Notes under the pieces: model-generated | Database searches by the model: none | The model's input: only the letters and a program-made list of their open reading frames with translations | What the model was told of the DNA's origin: nothing | Shown here: positions 13,821 through 21,462 of the stretch, piece after piece | How positions within the stretch are numbered: the stretch's first letter is position 1 | Layout of the letters: every line of letters starts with the position of its first letter | Translations under genes and position numbers: made by a program | DNA from: HGM11412 sp045536025 | Lineage (GTDB): Bacteria; Bacillota; Clostridia; Christensenellales; Borkfalkiaceae | DNA: 27,423 nt | Assembly: GCA_045536025.1 (NCBI GenBank) | Contig: JAZSMT010000030.1 | Location: 1-27,423, forward strand | Reading direction: 5' to 3'

Positions 13821-15236
13821 ATGGAAGAATCTATAAAAACATTACTAGAGAAAGATTCTATAGTGATTTGCGATACAAATGTTTATTTACGTATTTATGA
13901 TTACTCACCTGAATTTGCTTATTTTGCAATTGAATGTCTAAAGAAAATACAAAATTATATAAAAATTCCATTCACTACATTTAAAGAATATAACAAACAC
14001 TATCGTGCTAAATATGACCATTCCAAAAAGAAAATAGAAGAATATAATGTTAGGCTTTTAGAAAAAATTGATTCTTTTCACCAAAGTATTGATGAAGAAT
14101 TCAAGAGGATAGAACAATATAATTTCCCCGATATGTCTTCTCTTCACACAAACGTTATTCAACAAATAGAAAGCATTCGTAATGATATTAAAAGTTATTG
14201 TGATTCACACGAACTATTAATAGCTGTAAATGACGAATACTTAAAAGTTGACCCAATAAAAAAATTTGTGGATTCTTTGTCTAATAATATTTTAAAGCAA
14301 TATGATTTTTCGAGGATTTATGATATTTGTGAAGACGGTGAAAAACGTTTCAAAAACAATACCCCACCTGGTTTCAAAGATAAAGACAAACAAGGTCTAA
14401 GACAATACTCTGATTTAATTTTGTGGAATGAAATAATTGATGAAAGCATTGCTCAAGGTAAAAATGTTTTATTCATAACGGACGATGTCAAAATTGATTG
14501 GTGGGAACCTTTTAATAATAATGGAACTGTTGAAAAACGCTTTCATCCCAAGTTGGTAAGAGAATTTAATAAGAAAACGAATTGCTCAATTATAGGTATA
14601 ACTTCCAAGGAATTGTTTTCTTTAATTTCTGATGAATTTAATGTGGAAAAATTAAACACCATAGATATGGCGCTTTCACAAAACACTGAAAATTATATTG
14701 AAAAAATAATGGACTCTGCGTTTGAAAAAATACAAGACGAAATTGCTTTTTCAGGTGAACGATTTATATCGGAATACAACAATATAGGAAGTGAAGGTCT
14801 TTCTGACCTAGAAATTGAAGAATATGAACTTATTGATTATGATTTGATTGAACAAATTGATAAAACTTTTATATATCTATTAACTTACAAAATAAAAGCG
14901 ACAGGGACTTCTCAAGAATATCAAGGAAGAGATGACGATACTAAAGAAGTTATTACTTCTCCTGATAATAAGCACGAATTTGAAGGCATAGTAAAAGTTC
15001 AAGTTGAACGCAGAATAGATGATTTTATAGACTTGGTGACGGAAGACACGTATGAAACTGCATATATAGAATCGTGTGAATTGGAAGAGACAAACTTTAT
15101 TCATTGGTCAGAAAGCGAATACGATGAATATGACCAATATAATTTATGTCCTAGGTGTGGGAAAGTAATAACATATGATAATGATGCAGGAAATGGTTTT
15201 TGTATAAATTGTAGCAATGAATATGACGACATTTAA
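13821..15236 (+). CDS. PIN_8-like nuclease-domain protein with C-terminal zinc ribbon
   Basis: 471 residues. The N-terminal half fits the PIN_8/'PIN-like' RNase group: ICDTNVYLRIY (D18, N20), IPFTTFKEYN, then D198 in YSDLILWNEII and D221/D222 in VLFITDDVKIDWW. These acidic residues would hold the metal ions for RNA cleavage. A charged middle part follows, and the last 30 residues hold a zinc ribbon (LCPRCGKV ... FCINCSNEY). It sits 12 bp after the XRE gene. ATG 13821 is chosen because PIN proteins start near this point and GGTGGG lies just upstream; GTG 13812 is possible. Markedly more AT-rich than its neighbours, so it may be a later insertion. A defence or abortive-infection role is plausible but unproven. 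Confidence 0.75.
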   Translation: MEESIKTLLEKDSIVICDTNVYLRIYDYSPEFAYFAIECLKKIQNYIKIPFTTFKEYNKHYRAKYDHSKKKIEEYNVRLLEKIDSFHQSIDEEFKRIEQYNFPDMSSLHTNVIQQIESIRNDIKSYCDSHELLIAVNDEYLKVDPIKKFVDSLSNNILKQYDFSRIYDICEDGEKRFKNNTPPGFKDKDKQGLRQYSDLILWNEIIDESIAQGKNVLFITDDVKIDWWEPFNNNGTVEKRFHPKLVREFNKKTNCSIIGITSKELFSLISDEFNVEKLNTIDMALSQNTENYIEKIMDSAFEKIQDEIAFSGERFISEYNNIGSEGLSDLEIEEYELIDYDLIEQIDKTFIYLLTYKIKATGTSQEYQGRDDDTKEVITSPDNKHEFEGIVKVQVERRIDDFIDLVTEDTYETAYIESCELEETNFIHWSESEYDEYDQYNLCPRCGKVITYDNDAGNGFCINCSNEYDDI

Positions 15237-15272
15237 ATTTTTATCAATATCGTATAGAAAATAATTTTAATG

Positions 15273-15310
15273 TGACATCAATTGTCATATTTAATGTGCT
15301 AAAATATAAA
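15273..15310 (+). promoter_or_regulatory. Recombinase promoter with overlapping palindromic operator
   Basis: TGACA (15273-15277) and TGTCA (15283-15287) form a perfect inverted repeat with a 5-bp centre. TTGTCA (15282-15287) inside it is a -35 element at 17 bp from TATAAA (15305-15310). A repressor bound to the palindrome would cover the -35 of the serine recombinase gene. The upstream XRE protein is the obvious candidate. Confidence 0.5.
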
Positions 15311-15328
15311 TAATAGGAGGTAAATCAA

Positions 15329-16813
15329 ATGAAAGCAGTTATATATGCGCGATATTCTTCGGACAGTCAACGTGAAGAATCTATTGAAGGTCAACTTCGT
15401 GAGTGTTTGGAATTTGCGAATAAAATCGGTGTGGACGTCGTTGCAAACTACATAGACCGTGCAATGACGGCAACGTCGGATAATCGCCCTGACTTCCAAC
15501 GTATGATTAAAGATAGTTATAAGCACTGCTTTGATATGATTATCGTTTGGAAATTAGACCGCTTTTCTCGTGATAGATACGACTCTGCCCATTACAAACA
15601 TATCCTTAAAAAGAACGGAGTTAAAGTTGTTTCTGCAAAGGAAAACATTAGCGAAGGTCCTGAAGGAATTATTCTTGAATCAATGCTTGAAGGTATGGCT
15701 GAATATTATTCGGCAGAACTTTCCGTTAAGGTTAAGCGTGGGCTTAAAGAAAACGCATTAAAAGCGAAAGTAAACGGCGGACAAGTTCCTTTCGGTTATT
15801 ACATAGACGAAGAACAAAAACACGCTATCGACAAAACACTTTCCCCTATCGTTGTGGAAGCCTTTACAATGTACGCCGACGGCTATCTTATTAAAGACAT
15901 TGTAAATCGTTTTAACGCAAAAGGCATAACGACAAGACTTGGCAAGAAAATGTCCTACAATATCGTTCAATATATGCTTACGAACCGCAAGTATATAGGC
16001 GAATTTAGGTATAACGATATTGTAATCCCCGATGCCGTGCCTGCTATCGTTAGTAAAGACTTGTTTGAACGTGTCCAACGTCGTATGGAGCAAAATAAAC
16101 ACGCACCTGCCCGTCATAAAGCGGAAGATGATTACCTTTTAACGACCAAGTTGTTCTGCGGTAAATGTGGCGCACTTATGGTTGGCGAAGCAGGAACGGG
16201 AAGAAAAAAAGAAGTTCACCGTTATTACAAGTGCGTAAACGCTAAAAAGCATACTTGCGACAAGAAAACGGTACGTAAATTGTGGATTGAAGATTTAGCC
16301 GTTCAAAAGGCAATGGAGATTCTTCACGACGAAGCCGTGCTTGATTATCTTGTGGATAGAATTTTCGACTTGCAAGGTGAAGAAAATCCGCGCTTACCGA
16401 GATTACGCTTACAATTAGAAGACGTTGAAAATCGTATTAAAAACATAATCACGGCGATTGAGCAAGGAATTATCTTTGACTCAACGAAAGATAGACTTGC
16501 GGAACTTGAAAAAGAAAAGAGCCAACTTGATTTAACGATTATTCAAGAGCAAATAAAAAAGCCCTTCCTTACGAAAGAGCAAATACGCTTTGGAATAGAA
16601 AAGTTTAAGAAGTTGGATATTTCAACGAAAGAAGGTAAACAAAGGTTAATAGATGGGTTTATCAATGCGATATACCTTTATGATGACAAGATAACCTTTA
16701 CCTTTAACTACAAGGACGGAACAAAAACAGTATTCCTTTCGGAACTCAACTGCACCCCGTCCGGTTCGGATTTGAAATGCCTTGGGGCACCAAAAAAGCG
16801 AATCACTTTATAG
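15329..16813 (+). CDS. Large serine recombinase
   Basis: 494 residues. Resolvase catalytic domain with YARYSSD (nucleophile S10) and KLDRFSRDRYD; recombinase domain (about 155-260, GGQVPFGYYID ... YIGEFRYND); zinc beta-ribbon (about 270-312: LFCGKCGALM, then YYKC and TCDKK); and a coiled-coil region (about 355-410). This order is that of TnpX/phage-type large serine integrases, which integrate and excise elements at short attachment sites without DNA synthesis. AGGAGG precedes ATG 15329. The stop codon lies inside the terminator stem. It ends in SGSDLKCLGAPKK, and the DNA coding that stretch carries a 13-bp sequence repeated 195 bp downstream. Intact and probably active. Confidence 0.92.
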   Translation: MKAVIYARYSSDSQREESIEGQLRECLEFANKIGVDVVANYIDRAMTATSDNRPDFQRMIKDSYKHCFDMIIVWKLDRFSRDRYDSAHYKHILKKNGVKVVSAKENISEGPEGIILESMLEGMAEYYSAELSVKVKRGLKENALKAKVNGGQVPFGYYIDEEQKHAIDKTLSPIVVEAFTMYADGYLIKDIVNRFNAKGITTRLGKKMSYNIVQYMLTNRKYIGEFRYNDIVIPDAVPAIVSKDLFERVQRRMEQNKHAPARHKAEDDYLLTTKLFCGKCGALMVGEAGTGRKKEVHRYYKCVNAKKHTCDKKTVRKLWIEDLAVQKAMEILHDEAVLDYLVDRIFDLQGEENPRLPRLRLQLEDVENRIKNIITAIEQGIIFDSTKDRLAELEKEKSQLDLTIIQEQIKKPFLTKEQIRFGIEKFKKLDISTKEGKQRLIDGFINAIYLYDDKITFTFNYKDGTKTVFLSELNCTPSGSDLKCLGAPKKRITL

Positions 16814-16827
16814 TGGTTCGCTTTTTT
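16793..16827 (+). terminator. Terminator overlapping the recombinase stop
   Basis: Stem 16793-16806 with 16813-16826 (14 pairs, one G-T), loop TTTATA, T-rich 3' arm. The stop codon TAG (16811-16813) is inside the structure. Confidence 0.8.
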
Positions 16828-16986
16828 GCATTCCCTAACGACTTGAAATTTTAATATAGGGCTCCCGAAATTATTTTTAGTATTAAAAAGAATTTCGGGA
16901 AGAGGAGCAACCGCTATTTTGTCTTTGCGTTTATCTTTATATTAACGTAAGACTTTTTTTGCGAGTTGCGACGAGCCAGCGGCACC

Positions 16987-17326
16987 AAAAAAGAGAAGTC
17001 AATTAAGGGCGTTGCTCTTAGGGATTTTTATCCATAATAAAAGTGTAGCACACTATACTTCACTAAAAGTGAAATGTAGTGTGCTTTTCTTATCCACAAA
17101 AGTTAATTTTATATAAGTTATATTTTTAGCCTTGTGGCTAAAAGTGATATGCCGTTGGCGTGGTATTTTGGCTCTCGCCATAGTTATATTAAATAAATTC
17201 TTAACTTGCCGTTAGGCAAATATAACTGCTTAGCAATATCACTTGCGTTAGCAAATCTAACAAATCCGTAAGGATTTATTTAGTTGCCGAATCCCTTGTG
17301 GGGACTCGGCTAGACTTCTCTTTTTT
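16987..17326. repeat. 340-bp hairpin cluster bounded by 14-bp inverted repeats
   Basis: AAAAAAGAGAAGTC (16987-17000) and its exact complement (17313-17326) bound the unit. Inside lie the oriT-like hairpin and many nested stems: TTTTAGCC/GGCTAAAA (17124-17143, loop TTGT), AAGTGATAT/ATATCACTT (17142-17150 with 17236-17244), TTGCC/GGCAA (17206-17219), AAATCC/GGATTT (17262-17277) and GCCGA.TCCC/GGGGA.TCGGC (17286-17310, loop TTGT). AGTTATATT occurs twice (17116-17124, 17182-17190) and either copy can pair with 17219-17227. It has the form of a MITE-like insertion or a structured RNA. Confidence 0.55.
17047..17085 (+). other. Second MobV oriT-like hairpin
   Basis: AGCACACTATACTT (17047-17060) is identical to 491-504, and the right arm ends TAGTGTGCT (17077-17085), identical to 515-523. 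The inner stem is CTTCACT/AGTGAA with loop AAA. The predicted nick would fall between 17083 and 17084. Orientation is the same as the left copy. No relaxase gene lies beside it, so it is either a duplicated target or the relic of another mobilisable element. Confidence 0.55.
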
Positions 17327-17334
17327 TCGTATTT

Positions 17335-18141
17335 TTATTTTAATATTTTCTTTATTATAAAAAATTGTAATTTTTGAGGTAGTGCGTTCAAAAGCAACAA
17401 AAGCTTATTCCTGTTTATCGAATAAGAATATTTGGGATTTTTGCTTTTTATTATTTTCAATACTTTTTCAGCTATTTTTGTGGGCGATATGTTTTTTGCT
17501 TCAACGCCGTTTACAATATTTTTAAACCTTTTAGAGTTAACCTTATAAAGCTTAGTTTCATCACAAAACTTATCAAGCGCAGTGGTTGACGCGCCAAGCA
17601 TATCGGTGGCAACCGCCCCAGCACGAAGCACGGATACCGATATACCTAACAGTTGAAGCTCCATTTTAAGTGAATATGCGTATTTATCGAGCGCGCTTTT
17701 AGATACCGCGTAAATGCCCGTAAACGGAAGTGGCGCAAGAGGCGCAAGCTCGCTAGTAGTAATTATTATTCTACTGCCCTTTTTAAGTAGAGGTAAAAAG
17801 GTTTTATTTATGTAAAAAGCGCCGTATAGGTTGATTTTTAATATGTTTTCAAAATCTTTTTCGCTCATTTCTACAAGCGAGTTAAGCATATAAACGCCTG
17901 CAAAATGAATAATAGAATATATCTCGTTCGTAACCGATTTAACCAGCTCAAATGCCGATTGTACGCTTTTTATATCGGTTAAATCAACTTTAATTGGTAT
18001 AACGTTTTCTTCGGGTTCTTTCACGTTTTTATCAAGCGCAAAAACGGTATAGCCTAAGCTTTTAAAAAGCTTAATCGTTTCATATCCCATACCGCCGTAT
18101 GCACCAGTTATTATTACGTTTTTATAATTCTTTTTTTGCAT
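17335..18141 (-). CDS. Short-chain dehydrogenase/reductase (SDR)
   Basis: 268 residues. A Rossmann-fold NAD(P)-dependent oxidoreductase: nucleotide-binding TGAYGGMG (residues 12-19), HFAG, LKINLYGAFY, catalytic Ser in IITTSELAP, and YAVSK (the Tyr-x3-Lys pair), so the active site is complete. The substrate cannot be read from sequence. Start chosen at ATG 18141: the 15 codons upstream (from TTG 18186) would span the -10 and -35 elements, and TATACT sits 6 bases before this ATG, so the mRNA is probably leaderless. It ends 8 bp from the hairpin cluster of the mobile element. Confidence 0.85.
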   Translation of the reverse strand: MQKKNYKNVIITGAYGGMGYETIKLFKSLGYTVFALDKNVKEPEENVIPIKVDLTDIKSVQSAFELVKSVTNEIYSIIHFAGVYMLNSLVEMSEKDFENILKINLYGAFYINKTFLPLLKKGSRIIITTSELAPLAPLPFTGIYAVSKSALDKYAYSLKMELQLLGISVSVLRAGAVATDMLGASTTALDKFCDETKLYKVNSKRFKNIVNGVEAKNISPTKIAEKVLKIIKSKNPKYSYSINRNKLLLLLNALPQKLQFFIIKKILK

Positions 18142-18147
18142 AGCAAC

Positions 18148-18176
18148 AGTATAACATATCGATAAAAAATTTTCAA
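18148..18176 (-). promoter_or_regulatory. Promoter of the SDR gene (leaderless type)
   Basis: On the minus strand TTGAAA (18171-18176), 17 bp, TATACT (18148-18153), then six bases (18142-18147) to the ATG. Transcription should start at or beside the A of the start codon. No ribosome site is present. Confidence 0.65.
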
Positions 18177-18323
18177 TACACAACAATTTTATATTTTATT
18201 TTATACGAAAACTTAAAAGGTAACTATAATATAAATGTCCTATCAAAAAGTTTTATAAACCGTAATTTTTATCCCTATTAAGAAGCCCCGACGGCGTTGG
18301 TAGTTGATTGGTGCGATTAAAAT

Positions 18324-18351
18324 AAAAGAACTTGCTCTCGCAAGTTCTTTT
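18324..18351 (-). terminator. Terminator after the antiporter gene
   Basis: A perfect 12-bp stem (AAAAGAACTTGC with GCAAGTTCTTTT), loop TCTC, adjoins the antiporter stop codon at 18352. T-rich on both strands, so it may work in both directions. Confidence 0.75.
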
Positions 18352-19641
18352 TTATTTGTTTTTATGAAATAAATGATGTTTGTGACGTTCGCTAATTTTA
18401 CCTTCAAAATCAATTTCGCCCGCTTTTGCAAGCGCAGTTTTGGTAAGGAACGGCCCGATAAGCTCGTAAATTAAAACTGAAAATAGCGTTAAGTTTGCAA
18501 CGATTAAACCTATACCACCCGAGAGAGCGCCTGCCTTTATAGCCATACCAAGCGCTACACCCGCCTGCGGGAATAAGGTTATACCTAAATACTTTCTAAT
18601 GTTAGGCTCGCTTTTTACAAGCGTTGCGCTTATTCTTGCACCGTAATATTTACCTGCGCACCTAAACACAATATAGACAATACCTATAAGTACGATAGCA
18701 ATGTCGGTTAAAACTGTAAGGTCGAGCTCTGCACCGCTTAAAACGAAGAAGAGAATAAATATAGGTGCAGTCCACCTATCAAGCCTATCCATAAGCTGTT
18801 CTGAAAAATCGCAGATGTTGCAGAAAATCGTTCCAAGCATCATACAAGAGAGTAACGGCGAAAAGGCAACGTGAATACCGCCTATAGAAAAGCTAAAGTT
18901 AGAAATTGCTACCGTTACTAAAATGAACGCTACCGACATAGAAAGCCTTTTCGAGCGCGAGTGGAAAAACCTTTCGCAAAAGGTAAACAAATAGCCCATA
19001 CCTGCGCCAAGCCCTACCGATAAAATCACTTCAAGTATAGGCTCGATAATAATTGCAAGCAAGCTTATCTGCCCTGCAATTAAAGCCTTTGCTATACCGA
19101 ACGATATTGAGAATAATACAAGCCCCACCGCATCGTCAAGCGCAACTACTGGAAGTAACACTTCAGTTACAGGGCCTTTTGCCTTATATTGCCTAACTAC
19201 CATAAGCGTTGCAGCAGGCGCGGTAGCAGACGCTATTGCGCCCATAATTATTGCTGCGGGAAGAGGGAATTTATCGGGAATTATAAGGTGTAAGCAAATA
19301 AGTACCGCGTCCACTACTAGCGTTGTAAAAACAGCCTGAAAAATACCTATAACCGTAGCCTGCTTGCCTATAGTTTTAAGCTGAGAAAGCCTAAACTCGT
19401 TACCGATTGAAAAGGCTATAAAACCAAGCGCCACGTCGGATATAATTGAAAAGCTTTTAACGTTTTCTATGCTTGTAAAACCCAAGCCCGAAACACCGAA
19501 CGCGCCTAAGCAGAAAGGACCTATAAGTATACCTGCAACGAGGTACGCCGTAACCGCTGGGAGCTGAACGAGTTTTGCAAGCCTTGACAGCATAAGCCCT
19601 GCAAAAATTGCGATAGATAAAGAAAGTAAAATTGCTTGCAT
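18352..19641 (-). CDS. CPA2-family cation/proton antiporter
   Basis: 429 residues, about 12 hydrophobic segments throughout: a Na+(K+)/H+ exchanger of the KefB/NapA type in the inner membrane, probably for pH or salt balance. Key family features: the paired Asp D169-D170 in VVALDDAVGLVLF (ion-binding site of electrogenic CPA2 members), the unwound-helix motif ATAPAAT (139-145), and the N-terminal LVAGILIGP. No C-terminal RCK/TrkA domain, so it is not nucleotide-gated like KefC. AAGGTG precedes ATG 19641, with a TATAAT-like box (19657-19662) upstream. Terminators lie on both sides, so it is transcribed alone. Confidence 0.88.
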   Translation of the reverse strand: MQAILLSLSIAIFAGLMLSRLAKLVQLPAVTAYLVAGILIGPFCLGAFGVSGLGFTSIENVKSFSIISDVALGFIAFSIGNEFRLSQLKTIGKQATVIGIFQAVFTTLVVDAVLICLHLIIPDKFPLPAAIIMGAIASATAPAATLMVVRQYKAKGPVTEVLLPVVALDDAVGLVLFSISFGIAKALIAGQISLLAIIIEPILEVILSVGLGAGMGYLFTFCERFFHSRSKRLSMSVAFILVTVAISNFSFSIGGIHVAFSPLLSCMMLGTIFCNICDFSEQLMDRLDRWTAPIFILFFVLSGAELDLTVLTDIAIVLIGIVYIVFRCAGKYYGARISATLVKSEPNIRKYLGITLFPQAGVALGMAIKAGALSGGIGLIVANLTLFSVLIYELIGPFLTKTALAKAGEIDFEGKISERHKHHLFHKNK

Positions 19642-19768
19642 AATATCACCTTATTTATTATATTTAACTTTTGTGAAATACACCTCAACAAGTTTATTCC
19701 TTTTAATTTGTTTTGTAAAGCGTTTTGCCCATCATTTTCTATAATTTTTAAAAAAATTAAAGGCGTAA

Positions 19769-19798
19769 AAAAAAGCGAGTTAAAACACTCGCTTTTTT
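19769..19798 (-). terminator. Terminator after the phosphohexomutase gene
   Basis: Stem AAAAAAGCGAGT (19769-19780) with ACTCGCTTTTTT (19787-19798), loop of 6; on the minus strand it ends in a long T tract and starts 4 bases after the stop codon at 19803. Confidence 0.8.
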
Positions 19799-19802
19799 AA
19801 AA

Positions 19803-21305
19803 TTATTTTACGAAATCGTTAAGTTTTTTATAATCAAGCTCGCTATATCTTTCAATAAATTTAAGTATCTCGTTTGCAATTATCTTAGCTCCGCCCACCT
19901 CGTCGCTTTCAATGTTAAGCGGTAAAAGTGGGTCGTGAAGCGAAAGCCTTAACAAGAACCAACCGTTGCCACGCTTATCGTCAAGCGATACTCTAACGCC
20001 TTCGTGATTGTCGGGAGCGAGCGTCCAACCCTCTTGAGCTTTAGCGTATTCAAGCAAATCACCTATTACCTTTTGACCGTACGACTTAAAGTCGTCTACT
20101 AAAATATTCATTCTAAATTCTACGCTTTCTTTAGGCTCTTCAAGGTTAGCTATCATAGAAGCAAGCGTATATCCTTGCTTTTTACCCTTAGCAAGCTCGA
20201 TTAAAAGCTTAGTAACGATATATGCGCCGTCGTCTAAGAAATAGTTTTCTTTAAACGCACCGTGTCCACTCGTTTCAATGGCAAGCTGACTGTCCTTTCC
20301 CTCGTTATTTAGCCTTATAGCCTCGTTTATAACGTTTCTGTATCCGCGTTTAAAGCGATGATGAACACCGCCTTTTTCTTCAATAAATTTTTTAAGCCCC
20401 GTAGAGGTTATAGAGTCGGTAACTATAGTCGTACCCGGATAATCTCTTAAAAGTATTGCCGAAAGCATAGCAATAATTCTATTGCGGTTAAGCTCGCTAC
20501 CGTCGGATAAAACTGCGCCTGCCCTATCAACGTCAGTATCAAAAATAATACCTAAGTCAGCACTCGTTTCATTAACCGCGTCGGTAATGCTTTTCATAGC
20601 CTCTTTATCTTCGGGGTTAGGAATATGGTTGGGGAAACTTCCGTCAGGCTCTAAAAATCTACTGCCCGTAGTGTCCGCTCCAAGAGGCTCAAGCACCTTT
20701 GAAACGTAGAAACCGCCTGCACCGTTGCCTGCGTCAACTACTATTTTAAAGCCTTTTAAAGGTAATTCTTCGCCCGTTTCTTTAATGATTTTATCGCGGA
20801 GGATTTTCGAGTACGCGTCCATAAACTCGCCCGATACTAAACTGCCTTTTGATAAAGGGGTGTTTTCACCGCTTTCAGCGTATGCAAGAATTTCTTTAAT
20901 GTCTTGCTTTTCAAGCCCACCGCCCGCGGTAAAGAATTTAAAGCCGTTTCTATTAAAGGGAAGGTGGCTTGCAGTTATCATAACCGAACCGTCAAACTCG
21001 TAACCCTTAGTTACGGTTGACATAAACATTGCAGGGGTAGATGCCATCTTGAAGTCAGTAACGTTTAGTCCACTTTCAACCATACTCTCCGATATCCAGT
21101 TAGATAAAGTTTCGCCCGATAATCTACTATCTCTACCAACGGCAACCTTGATATCTTTTTTGCCCGTTTTTTTGTAAAGCCAAACGGCAAAACCTCTACC
21201 TATATCACGGCAAACCTTTTCGGTAAGGTTAATAGGTTGACCTTCAACGCCCTCAAGGGCAACGCCACGTATATCGCTTCCGTTTTGAAGTTTTTTGTAA
21301 TCCAT
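19803..21305 (-). CDS. Phosphoglucomutase/phosphomannomutase family protein
   Basis: 500 residues, full alpha-D-phosphohexomutase length with four domains. It would interconvert hexose 1- and 6-phosphates for cell-wall and polysaccharide precursors. Catalytic phosphoserine S113 in TASHLP (usual TASHNP); magnesium site D256-x-D258-x-D260-R261 (DTDVDRAG, a variant of DGDGDR); sugar-binding ETSGH (344-348); C-terminal phosphate-binding part around RLSLHDPLLPLNIES. The non-standard motifs make the exact sugar uncertain. AAGGAG lies ahead of ATG 21305, and a -35/-10 pair sits at 21336-21364. Divergent from sufC. Confidence 0.9.
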   Translation of the reverse strand: MDYKKLQNGSDIRGVALEGVEGQPINLTEKVCRDIGRGFAVWLYKKTGKKDIKVAVGRDSRLSGETLSNWISESMVESGLNVTDFKMASTPAMFMSTVTKGYEFDGSVMITASHLPFNRNGFKFFTAGGGLEKQDIKEILAYAESGENTPLSKGSLVSGEFMDAYSKILRDKIIKETGEELPLKGFKIVVDAGNGAGGFYVSKVLEPLGADTTGSRFLEPDGSFPNHIPNPEDKEAMKSITDAVNETSADLGIIFDTDVDRAGAVLSDGSELNRNRIIAMLSAILLRDYPGTTIVTDSITSTGLKKFIEEKGGVHHRFKRGYRNVINEAIRLNNEGKDSQLAIETSGHGAFKENYFLDDGAYIVTKLLIELAKGKKQGYTLASMIANLEEPKESVEFRMNILVDDFKSYGQKVIGDLLEYAKAQEGWTLAPDNHEGVRVSLDDKRGNGWFLLRLSLHDPLLPLNIESDEVGGAKIIANEILKFIERYSELDYKKLNDFVK

Positions 21306-21335
21306 ATTAAGCTCCTTAAATTTAATTATATTATA

Positions 21336-21364
21336 ATTATATCACACTAAAACTTTGAAATCAA
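21336..21364 (-). promoter_or_regulatory. Promoter of the phosphohexomutase gene
   Basis: On the minus strand TTGATT (21359-21364), 17 bp, TATAAT (21336-21341). The start codon is about 30 bases downstream with a normal ribosome site, unlike the leaderless neighbours. Confidence 0.65.
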
Positions 21365-21424
21365 CGCTAAAAGGGGTTATATCTAACAAGATTAGTCGAA
21401 AATATTAAAAGATAAGTCAATTCA

Positions 21425-21453
21425 TTGACAAATAAATTATATCAAGATATAAT
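21425..21453 (+). promoter_or_regulatory. Promoter of sufCB (near-leaderless)
   Basis: TTGACA (21425-21430), 17 bp, TATAAT (21448-21453): full consensus. Only nine bases separate the -10 from ATG 21463, leaving an untranslated leader of about 0-3 bases and no ribosome site. Confidence 0.8.
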
Positions 21454-21462
21454 TAAACGGCT

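Larger units (their letters stand above)
16828..17334. other. Non-coding end region of the element
   Basis: No gene seen in 507 bp. It holds a long hairpin (CCCGAAATT 16864-16872 with AATTTCGGG 16891-16899, extended by GCTCC/GGAGC at 16861-16865 and 16904-16908), the second copy of GGCACCAAAAAAG (16981-16993), and an inverted-repeat-bounded hairpin cluster with an oriT-like site, both listed separately. The chromosomal gene on the minus strand ends at 17335, so the element boundary probably lies in or at the end of this stretch. Confidence 0.6.

Noticed and set aside
17100..17320. CRISPR array
   Set aside because: Stems differ in sequence, spacing is irregular and there are no equal-length spacers or cas genes; it is a hairpin cluster.
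18187..18323. Possible RNA gene or decayed tRNA in the gap between SDR and antiporter
   Set aside because: I could not draw a cloverleaf or any convincing structure besides the antiporter terminator; nothing else seen in this AT-rich gap.
18243..18431. Small minus-strand ORF overlapping the antiporter end
   Set aside because: It runs through the antiporter terminator and the gene's 3' end in another frame, with no ribosome site.
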